From: Promethearchaeota archaeon
Lineage (GTDB): Archaea; Asgardarchaeota; Lokiarchaeia; Sigyniarchaeales; SOKP01
Assembly: GCA_029838195.1 (NCBI GenBank)
Contig: JALGVJ010000041.1
Coordinates: 1-45,400, forward strand
Direction of reading: 5' to 3'
Length of the DNA: 45,400 bases
The notes beneath the pieces are model-generated. The model ran no database searches, had not been told where the DNA came from, and saw only the letters and a list, made by a program, of their open reading frames with translations. A program made the position numbers and the translations under genes. The stretch's first letter is position 1; each line of letters opens with the position of its first letter. This document shows, piece after piece, positions 1-8,800 of the stretch.

Positions 1-320
1 GGACGCAGAAAAGGCGGGGTTAATTTCCGAGAGAAAGTTTCGGAGCACCCCATCTTGTCCTAAAATCGGAATTGATTGCATCACGAGGAGCACTTCTAAA
101 ACGTTTTAGAAAGAAAGAGTGAGAAGTCTACCTCCCGGCGTGTTTATATCGCATGGGTGAGGCAAGACTTCTCATGGGTTAACATGTTACGGAGATATTA
201 TCTTCGACCTTTAATAAACCCGTGTAATATCGGCGTGATACGTGCAGGACATTGTTATTCCTAAGGCGCACCTTCCCTTGGCTTGCGAGCAAGAACGTGA
301 ATTTTCCTTTTTTCCTTCCA
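1..320. ncRNA. Hairpin-rich, probably structured RNA region (identity unknown)
   Basis: No convincing reading frame is present, but consecutive stable hairpins are. Nested pairing joins 1-4 with 57-60, 11-13 with 54-56, 16-20 with 47-51 and 27-30 with 40-43. A perfect 8-bp hairpin spans 94-111 (TTCTAAAA-CG-TTTTAGAA). A perfect 10-bp stem joins 120-129 with 165-174 and is extended inward by 131-134 with 159-162. A T-rich tract at 301-314 would suit an archaeal terminator if transcription runs on the plus strand. The 5' end may lie outside the window. I tested RNase P and SRP RNA by eye: there is a loose resemblance to the RNase P GAAAGU element near 33-40, but the required P4 partner and the SRP helix-8 motif were not found. 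The identity stays open. Confidence 0.4.
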
Positions 321-409
321 TTTCCGAGAAGTTGAGATGTTCATTCATCTAAGAGATTTCCCAAATTGCCTCATCATGCCAAGAAAAAAAGTTTTAACTT
401 TAAGGAAAA

Positions 410-1662
410 TTATAAATTTACAAAACTTAAGTTAATTATTTTTTTTAACTCCGAGAAAAAAACACTAATATCTTGTGAAAAATCTGACTCTAAAATGGAG
501 ATAAGTAGATTGATTTTTTTATTTAATTTATTTTGATCAAGTTCCCTTTCTATGATGAACAAGTCTCTATCCTTATAAATTTCGCTAAAGCTTGGTCCAG
601 TAGAACCAAAATATTTTTCTGGTTTAGGAAAATTTTCATTGTGAAAATCACATTTATGAAAAGATATTTGTGCAATCCTTATTCCGGGAAACAAGCTTAT
701 AGGAACTTCTCCAACATTAGTCAGCTCTAATCCAGGATTAATAATAGTATTTTTAATATCTTCAATTAAATATTTTACCCTTAGATAAGTAGGAGAATGT
801 TCTTTACCTCCCGTGGATTGTGTGAGAGAGAAAGCTTCGACAGTAGCAAAGAAAAAAGCTAAACCGAAAATTTTTAAGCCAATTATATCAGATACTATTT
901 CTTTCATCCAAGATATAATTTTATCATACACCCATTTGTGAAATTCTTCTAATAAAAAATCCGTATATTCCAAATCTTTATCATATGTTCTTTCTCTATC
1001 AAATTTTTCTTTAATAAGAGAGTCTATCTTCTCTTTAGTTAAAATTCTCTGTTCAATCATTAAATTTATTAAATCTACGCTTAATTTCAATTTTTCTTCA
1101 ATATAATGCCCAATTTCATGTCCTAAAATTGAGTTATTTAGAATTTCATTCTGATTAAATGAAGGAATTTGCAATAATAAAAAATCTATAACATGTTTCT
1201 CATTAAGAACTTTAGTAAACTTGTTTAAATTAGTAGATATATCCAAATAACCATAATTTACACTAAATTTAGGAAAAATAATAAAACGGGAATCCTCTGA
1301 AACTTTCTTGGTAAACTTTTCAATAATAAGAAAAATTCCTTGGTTTATTTTTATATTTTCTGAAGTTTTTAAAACAGATAAATAATCATTAAAAAGCTTG
1401 AAATAAGGTAAATACCAGGAAATTTTTTTATTAATTTCGTCGTGTAAATTTTTGATTCTTTAATGTTATTTGAGGATAATCTATTAAATAGTTCCTCGCA
1501 TTCATTTAAAATTTTTTTTTGAAACTTCTTATTAAATGTTTTTAATTTAGATATCAATTTATATTGATCTTCAGTAAAATAAGAATAACTCAATAAATCT
1601 TCTATTAAAACTCTTAATTTATAAAAATAAAAATTAATAGAATCAATTATCTGATGAATCAT
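410..1662 (-). pseudogene. Frameshifted HExxH zinc metallopeptidase
   Basis: Two overlapping minus-strand frames appear to be one gene. The upstream frame starts with ATG at 1662 and stops at 1369. The downstream frame is open from about 1446 to its stop at 410 and has no ATG at its head, only a TTG at 1246. Joining them near the A-run around 1450 gives one protein of about 417 aa. The downstream part carries HEIGH (residues 43-47 counted from the TTG), a KEIVSDIIG helix whose Glu114 would be the third zinc ligand, and SPTYLR near residue 153, the layout of gluzincin-type metallopeptidases. ATG 1662 lies 2 nt after the preceding gene's stop, so the two were probably co-translated. A real inactivating indel or a sequencing error in a homopolymer would both explain it. 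Substrate unknown. Confidence 0.6.
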
Positions 1663-1664
1663 TG

Positions 1665-2126
1665 TTAAATTTCAAGGGGAGAATTATCATTATTCAAGAG
1701 GGCTTTTGCTTTTTCAAGTAAAAGAATTCTTATTGAATCATAAAGCTTGATAGATTCTGACACCTCTTGATTGCTGATTTTTCCTTTTTCAAGTAATAAT
1801 TTTTCAAGTTCATTTTTACAATCATTTAGAATTTTAGAAAGTTCATTCAATTTAAAAGATGGTTTTCTATTTTTTAAAGCTTCAAAAGCAATTTTAAAAG
1901 CATTTAAGGAATCTTCAAGATCTTCCACGGGAATTTCTTCTGAGAGAAATTTAAACCCGTCCTGAATTAATCTAAGAAATTTAATGGCATCATTAAGAAT
2001 TTGCTGATCTTTTTTCTCAATCTTCATATCTTCTTTCTTTAATAAGGAAATAATATCATTTACGAAAAATCCATTTGCTACTATCGAATTTAACTCTATA
2101 AAGTTTTTAAAAATCATAAAAATCAT
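1665..2126 (-). CDS. Small helical hypothetical protein, partner of the metallopeptidase
   Basis: The product is 153 aa, rich in Lys, Glu and Leu, and almost entirely amphipathic helix, with no recognisable catalytic motif and no convincing transmembrane segment. Its stop codon is 2 nt upstream of the ATG of the frameshifted metallopeptidase, so the two form a tight pair. It could be a regulator, inhibitor or substrate-recruiting partner of that peptidase, but this is inferred from position only. I do not recognise the family. The pair lies outside the cas operons and is not obviously linked to them. Confidence 0.5.
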   Translation of the reverse strand: MIFMIFKNFIELNSIVANGFFVNDIISLLKKEDMKIEKKDQQILNDAIKFLRLIQDGFKFLSEEIPVEDLEDSLNAFKIAFEALKNRKPSFKLNELSKILNDCKNELEKLLLEKGKISNQEVSESIKLYDSIRILLLEKAKALLNNDNSPLEI

Positions 2127-2339
2127 CTTTCTGGTTTATAGCTTTATTTTTATTATTTTTAAAATGATAATTCTTCAAATCTAAATATTAATATACAATA
2201 CTTCTTATTAAATTATGATTTTATTTACATTAAGTCACTTTTGTAGAATGGATTTGTTTTAATATAATAATTAATAAATGGATATTCTTGAAAATGTGCC
2301 CCTTTTTAATACAAGCATTTTGAGTTTAATTATTGTTTA

Positions 2340-3250
2340 TTATACAACTTGCTTCCACAGTCCATAATCCATTATTTGAAAAGTCGCTTCTTTCATTAAA
2401 ATAGACCCCGGAGACCAAAATAACCCATGCGATTTTAATTTCCTTCCTGCCTCTTTTTCTTCCCAATCTCTTCCTACTACAGGTTCTATGAGTCCTTTCA
2501 TCTTCAGATCTTTATTAACTTTAATATGAGCCCAGACATGATCATTTTCTTTGAAATTAATTCTAGGTTCAAATCATGCTAGAGAATCTCTTTCTCCAAC
2601 TTTAGCATAAACATCGGAGTCGATTTTTTTCTGATTTCTTTTATCTGGAAGTTTTTGCTTGATCGCATGCACACTTGTTAACAACATTATTCTGGAAGGC
2701 ACGTGGCGTATTTCGGAATATGTTCCCAGTCCTCTCGTAAGTTGATCGATTTCTTCTTTGCTTTTTTCTACATTTTTTGTTTCAATCTGAAAACTTGCAT
2801 AAAAATCGTACTTCAATTTATCCCCCCTCACCATTCAAAAGATTTTGAAGATATTTATTAATATCAGATTCACGTGGCGTTATTGTATCTCTTTCTGAAT
2901 CAAATTCTCGCCAAACTTTAAGTTCATAATTACTTGTTTTATTGTCTAAAATTTTTTTCCAAGGAATTTTAAGTTTATTATCTTTGTTGGAGCCTTTTAA
3001 AGCCTGTTTTAAATTATCTAAAAATTTCTCTCTTGGAAATCTTATATTTTGTATCAATAATCACTTTCTCTTTCTCATTATTAATAATAATGTCCTGTTT
3101 CATCTCATAGAGCTGTTTAGGGAGATCTTCTTTATATATTAGATGACCTATGGTTGCCTGTGGTTTTATATTAATTGCAGAGGGAGCGGGAAATAGTTTT
3201 TCATAAATTTTTATCATATGATTTGCAATAAACTGCTCAAATATCTAACA
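2340..3250 (-). pseudogene. Decayed McrC-like restriction nuclease remnants
   Basis: Several short minus-strand frames follow one another with frameshifts and an internal stop. The most upstream piece (3014-3250) ends in QDIIINNEKEKVIIDTKYK, the D...DxK pattern of the PD-(D/E)XK nuclease domain of McrC/DUF2357 restriction proteins. Coding then appears to continue in a second frame (2818-3057) and, after a run of six G at about 2820-2826, in a third (2574-2834). That third frame has a TGA at 2574-2576 but stays open and protein-like downstream to a TAA at 2340-2342. Because C-to-T would turn CGA into TGA, the stop may be a mutated Arg codon. The nuclease assignment rests on one motif. The downstream portion (2340-2834) is not recognised and could be a separate gene. 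Confidence 0.45.
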
Positions 3251-3259
3251 AGTCCATGG

Positions 3260-3914
3260 GGAGGAATAATGAAAAAACTCAAATTTCGACTTATTCATGA
3301 AAATCGGACTAATTGTTAAGTTTTTTTATATAATTTGGCCTCATAGTGGGAAAATTATAAATACTTATACTTCCTTCGATTTGAGAATAATGTAAAAAAA
3401 CATCTTTATTTACAAAAAATATAATAATTAATCTTATTTTCATGAAAAACAAAAATAATTCGTTAACGCAATTGCGCTGAAAAATGCGAGAATAAAGAAA
3501 CAGTCTTTTTGGATTAAATAGAAGAAATTATAAGTGGTTCAATAAAAAATAAGTGGAAAATATTAGGCGAATTATCCTCTCTATAAAATATTTTTTCTCT
3601 CAATAATCTAAAATCCTAAAACATAAATTGAGGTGCTACTTCTCTCTATTCGGAATTCTTTTCTAATGTTTAACCGAGCCCGAAATACGATACAGATAAT
3701 TATTATTTTCTAATTTCTATTGCATTCTCTTAAACCCGCCATGAATAATTACCATAATTAATTAGATTCCTCGTCAAAACGTATATTCCTCGTTTACAGC
3801 ACTAAATAAAAAATTTATTATTTTTTGAACCTTTTTTAAACTTAATTTTTAATGAGCTTGATGAAATATCAAATAAAAGAAAAGAAATAAGAAAAAGAAA
3901 ATGAGGATAAAAAC
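3260..3914. other. AT-rich intergenic region without a recognisable gene
   Basis: No frame of useful length with protein-like composition was seen on either strand, and no tRNA-like or repeat structure. The last 100 nt must hold the thiolase promoter; AT-rich stretches near 3800-3850 are candidate TATA elements but none stands out. Confidence 0.5.
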
Positions 3915-5114
3915 ATGACCGAAAAAAAAGAAATCGTAATTTGTTATGCTAAACGAACTGCAATTGGCACGTTTGGAGGGTCCTTACTGCCCTATAACGC
4001 AAGCCAATTACTAAGCTTTGTAATTAAAGATTGCATCCAAGCCACCGGTATTGACCCTTCAATCATCGCTGATGTTAAAGCAGGTTGTTGCATGGAACCT
4101 CAAGAGGAAATGAATGTCGCTCGTGTTGCTGCTCTGCTCGCTGGCATCCCCCACGAAGTACCAGCAATGACCATTAATCGTGTATGCACCTCTGCAATGG
4201 AAGCTGTTCGGTGCGCAATCTTAGACATTCAAATGGGTTATGGCGACGTGATTCTTGCCGGAGGCACTGAAAGCATGAGCAACGTATCTTACTACATTCC
4301 CTCCGCCCGATTTGGCGCCCGACTAAGAAATCAAGAAATGAAATGCGGCATAATGGAAGGACTACATGCAGGAAGTAAAATATTCGCCCCCCCTGGATAT
4401 ATAATGGGCCTTACCGCTGAATATATCGCTGAAAAATACGGTATCACGCGAAAAATGCAAGACGAAGCCGCTCTACGCTCTCATAATAACGCTGAAAAAG
4501 CTACAACCAACGGCAGGTTCAAGGACGAAATCCTGCCCGTCGAAGTAAAAACCCGAAAAAAAACCTATATATTCGATAAAGACGAACATTTTAGACCTGG
4601 CCTTACCATGCAAGACTTAGAAAGATTACCACCCGTCTTTAAAAAAGATGGCACCGTCACGGCCGGAAACTCCTCAGGTATAAACGATGGCGCCTGCATC
4701 CTGCTCCTAACCACATTGGACAAAGCTCAAGACCTCGGCTTGACCCCCCTCGTTAAAATTAAAACCATCTCCAAAATCGGAAATGACCCCAAATTCATGG
4801 GAATGGGGCCCATGTACTCCGCACCCCTCGCCCTCAAACAAGCCAACTTGGAATACAAGGATGTCGACTTGGTAGAATGCAATGAAGCCTTCGCTGCTCA
4901 ATACGTCGCTGTCGCCCAACAACTCAATTGGGACTTCGATAAAACTAACGTTAACGGCTCCGGAATAGGCCTCGGACACCCCGTCGGCTGCACTGGAGCC
5001 CGCATCATCGTGACCCTCATCCACGAGATGAAAAAACGAGACGCCTCCTACGGCCTCGCCACCCTCTGCGGCGGCGGTGGCGTATCTGAAGCCACCATCA
5101 TCGAGAATATTTAA
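3915..5114 (+). CDS. Acetyl-CoA C-acetyltransferase (thiolase)
   Basis: This is a full-length thiolase of 399 aa, expected to interconvert two acetyl-CoA and acetoacetyl-CoA (or longer 3-ketoacyl-CoAs) in the cytoplasm. The nucleophile Cys91 lies in VCTSAMEAV, the NEAF motif is at 323-326, His355 in GLGHPVGCTGAR, and the second catalytic Cys385 in LCGGGG. These are the motifs of bacterial-type thiolases (AtoB/FadA-like), not of the SCP2-type thiolases common in archaeal mevalonate synthesis, so a role in fatty-acid or butyrate-type metabolism is plausible. The start is ATG 3915 with a GAGG ribosome-binding site 8 nt upstream. The 3' half is rich in synonymous C-ending codons compared with the AT-rich flanks, which suggests good expression. 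It stands alone and seems unrelated to the CRISPR locus. Confidence 0.93.
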   Translation: MTEKKEIVICYAKRTAIGTFGGSLLPYNASQLLSFVIKDCIQATGIDPSIIADVKAGCCMEPQEEMNVARVAALLAGIPHEVPAMTINRVCTSAMEAVRCAILDIQMGYGDVILAGGTESMSNVSYYIPSARFGARLRNQEMKCGIMEGLHAGSKIFAPPGYIMGLTAEYIAEKYGITRKMQDEAALRSHNNAEKATTNGRFKDEILPVEVKTRKKTYIFDKDEHFRPGLTMQDLERLPPVFKKDGTVTAGNSSGINDGACILLLTTLDKAQDLGLTPLVKIKTISKIGNDPKFMGMGPMYSAPLALKQANLEYKDVDLVECNEAFAAQYVAVAQQLNWDFDKTNVNGSGIGLGHPVGCTGARIIVTLIHEMKKRDASYGLATLCGGGGVSEATIIENI

Positions 5115-5280
5115 TTCCCTCTATTTACTATACTTATTTTTCTATTTTTACCCCCCATTCTTCAGCATTTATTCATTTAACTTCTATTTTTTTCCTTTTA
5201 AAGCTCGAAATCACGAACTTTTCTTTACCCTTTTAAATGCCGGAGAGAGATTTAAAAGATTATTATTTTATCAATTTCAT

Positions 5281-5685
5281 CCTTTTTCCCATTCCTCACT
5301 TGAAGCAAGCTCCTCAATTCACCTCCCATTATTTAAGAAACATTTATCCCCCATTTCATATTTAAAGCTTTTAAATATTTTCGAGCATCGCTTCTCCCCC
5401 ATTTATAAAGGAAAAAAATCATTAAATAAATCTCCTTGCTACCATTATAAAAATTCGAAAAATCAAAATTAAAGCCTAGTTGATCGAACGATCTTTCGTT
5501 AAATTAATGCCGCACGCCCATCGGGATGCTCATGGTAAATTTCTAAAATGGGCGATTCTCCTCCCTGAATTGATTCCCTTTCAACCTTCTTTCATGAAAA
5601 CAAGGTCCGTGCTCTGTTTTCCACGAGGCAATTTTCGTCGAGCTTCATTTATAAATTAATCGATCGATCGATGATGCTCGACACT
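5281..5685 (+). repeat. Leader module copy 1 (upstream of array 1)
   Basis: About 380-400 bp here recur at 44472-44850 with high identity and the same length, and the first roughly 200 bp recur in diverged form at 44001-44227. Landmarks shared by the two close copies include AAGCTCCTCAATTCACC, AAATCTCCTTGCTACC, TTGATCGAACGATC and GGGCGATTCTCC. Both close copies lie immediately upstream of a CRISPR array on the same strand, so this is the distal part of a duplicated leader. The module contains a short open frame conserved between the copies (see findings). Confidence 0.75.
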
Positions 5686-5852
5686 CCCATAAAAAAATCA
5701 GGATCGAATATACATGAGATGAGACCAAGTACACCCAAATTAAGTTACGTACTAACAAATCGAGGGAAAGTCCGATATGTTTCCTTGATATGAAGCGTAA
5801 ATAATTAATTTTTACTCGGGAAAAGAGCGATCTTGAGAGATCAAGGGTAAAG

Positions 5853-5894
5853 TTTATATAGGAGATTTATATTATATATTATAAATATATAATA
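5853..5894 (+). promoter_or_regulatory. CRISPR leader core and promoter of array 1
   Basis: The 42 nt directly before the first repeat are identical to those before array 2 (45018-45059). They begin with TTTATATA preceded by AAAG, a good archaeal TATA box with a BRE-like element. Initiation about 25 nt downstream would start the pre-crRNA shortly before repeat 1. The last 25 nt form a perfect 10-bp inverted repeat (TATTATATAT at 5870-5879 and ATATATAATA at 5885-5894) that abuts the repeat, where Cas1-Cas2 integration should occur. Confidence 0.75.
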
Positions 5895-8800
5895 GTCGCA
5901 AAGGAACAAGCTTCAAATAGAAGATTGAAACCATTTTATTATTGATTTTAATAATTTTATATTTCGATGTCGCAAAGGAACAAGCTTCAAATAGAAGATT
6001 GAAACTTTGTGGAGGGTCTACTGGTAGTTCAGGAAGTAACGTAATGTCGCAAAGGAACAAGCTTCAAATAGAAGATTGAAACCGAATTTTATGAACATTT
6101 TAAATGTCTCGCGGAAATGTCGCAAAGGAACAAGCTTCAAATAGAAGATTGAAACAGATCATTAAGCCCGCTTATGACATTCAAGAAATAATCGTCGCAA
6201 AGGAACAAGCTTCAAATAGAAGATTGAAACAGGTTAGGTTTATTAGCACTTAGTATTTGCCATTTAAGTCGCAAAGGAACAAGCTTCAAATAGAAGATTG
6301 AAACATGTTTTTGGTTTTGGGGGGACTGTTCCATCTTCATTGTCGCAAAGGAACAAGCTTCAAATAGAAGATTGAAACATTCCTTGATGGTTATTATTCC
6401 TTTTTGTATCCGTAATGTCGCAAAGGAACAAGCTTCAAATAGAAGATTGAAACGCAAGTTTTTCCATGATTATTTTTTTATCTTCTTGAGAGGTCGCAAA
6501 GGAACAAGCTTCAAATAGAAGATTGAAACATTAACTAAAGGGGTTGGGATTATTTAATATTGATTAGTCGCAAAGGAACAAGCTTCAAATAGAAGATTGA
6601 AACATTGCCGAAAAATCATGACCAATTAGATTTTTTTCCGTCGCAAAGGAACAAGCTTCAAATAGAAGATTGAAACAAAATCACGTCCGTGAGGCATGAG
6701 CTAAAGCCCGTGCGGGTCGCAAAGGAACAAGCTTCAAATAGAAGATTGAAACTTTCTTTATCGTTCAATGTAAGGTTAATAAGCCTTACAGTCGCAAAGG
6801 AACAAGCTTCAAATAGAAGATTGAAACCCCTTTATTGGTAAATAATACGATTCCCACGAGCTTGCGTCGCAAAGGAACAAGCTTCAAATAGAAGATTGAA
6901 ACTTAATGATCAGAACATCCCCGTGATTTATCATCATAGAGTCGCAAAGGAACAAGCTTCAAATAGAAGATTGAAACTATAAGGTAATATTTGAATAAAA
7001 TTCGGATCATTTTTTTTGTCGCAAAGGAACAAGCTTCAAATAGAAGATTGAAACAAATTTATTAATACCAATAGTTGAATTATTATAATACCGTCGCAAA
7101 GGAACAAGCTTCAAATAGAAGATTGAAACATTTTCCCGCCATTTCCATCATCGATTTTTATTATTCCTGTCGCAAAGGAACAAGCTTCAAATAGAAGATT
7201 GAAACCGTGAGATCTTATTTGCGGAGTAGAGGCTTTAAGAACGGTCGCAAAGGAACAAGCTTCAAATAGAAGATTGAAACTTGGAACTACTATTTTGATG
7301 AAGGGGAAAAAGATGAATGTCGCAAAGGAACAAGCTTCAAATAGAAGATTGAAACGAACAGTCGACAACACATTTGACGGCTTTAGAAAAATAGTCGCAA
7401 AGGAACAAGCTTCAAATAGAAGATTGAAACCATAGTTCTACTTGTTTTTTCAAATTTTCGATGTTTACGTCGCAAAGGAACAAGCTTCAAATAGAAGATT
7501 GAAACACTACGCTAGAATGACAGTAGTCCAGCCCTACTGTTCGTCGCAAAGGAACAAGCTTCAAATAGAAGATTGAAACACAAAAAAGTACCAAAGCCTA
7601 TCATTATTTTTTTTAGGTGTCGCAAAGGAACAAGCTTCAAATAGAAGATTGAAACCTGGCCATAATCAATAGTAAGAATAATAAGGAATCTAATGTCGCA
7701 AAGGAACAAGCTTCAAATAGAAGATTGAAACGGCTCCTCGTCGCATGACGGGGCACGTGACATTTCGGACGTCGCAAAGGAACAAGCTTCAAATAGAAGA
7801 TTGAAACAATAAATTAGTAAATTAATTTTTTTTTAATTTCTTTTGTCGCAAAGGAACAAGCTTCAAATAGAAGATTGAAACCCTGCTCGGCTGGACGGAA
7901 CGCAGGAAGCAGGTTGCGTCGCAAAGGAACAAGCTTCAAATAGAAGATTGAAACTTTATGATTTTTTCTATTTCTCGTGCTAAAATCAATGGTCGCAAAG
8001 GAACAAGCTTCAAATAGAAGATTGAAACAAGATAGGGTTGAGGAGCTCAAAAAAGAGGAAGAGCGGTCGCAAAGGAACAAGCTTCAAATAGAAGATTGAA
8101 ACCTACTAATATCTGGAACGTTAAATTTTCCTTCCTTATCGTCGCAAAGGAACAAGCTTCAAATAGAAGATTGAAACAATTGCGGACATTACCGAAATGC
8201 CTAGTCCAACGGGAACGTCGCAAAGGAACAAGCTTCAAATAGAAGATTGAAACATGATACTATTTATGATGTAAATGACATAGTCTACATTGTCGCAAAG
8301 GAACAAGCTTCAAATAGAAGATTGAAACAATCGTTTCCTGTAAAATTCGTTATCCTCCGCCATCCGGTCGCAAAGGAACAAGCTTCAAATAGAAGATTGA
8401 AACTTGCTACAACCACTGATGCAATTAACCGAATGATCACTCCGTCGCAAAGGAACAAGCTTCAAATAGAAGATTGAAACCATACCAAAGACAAAAATAT
8501 ATTAAATTTCCATCCTAGTCGCAAAGGAACAAGCTTCAAATAGAAGATTGAAACAGCTCGAAACTCGCTGGGTCAGACATGTCGTCAATTAAAGTCGCAA
8601 AGGAACAAGCTTCAAATAGAAGATTGAAACAACCAAAACCAGCCCATCATCTGGGCTGGGTTGTATCCTGTCGCAAAGGAACAAGCTTCAAATAGAAGAT
8701 TGAAACTGTTTTCTAATGTTCCATAATTTTCTTGGTAACCATGATGTCGCAAAGGAACAAGCTTCAAATAGAAGATTGAAACGTGTCAAATAGTGGGAGA

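Noticed and set aside
1..320. RNase P RNA or SRP RNA.
   Set aside because: A GAAAGU-like element is present, but the matching 3' P4 strand is absent, and no SRP domain IV motif was found on either strand.
3915..5114. Archaeal SCP2-type thiolase of the mevalonate pathway.
   Set aside because: The motifs (CTSAMEAV, GHPVGCTGAR, CGGGG) are those of bacterial-type thiolases, and no HMG-CoA synthase or DUF35 partner is adjacent.
4707..5472. Antisense and downstream frames at the thiolase 3' end.
   Set aside because: They are shadows of the C-rich codons or low-complexity T/C sequence.
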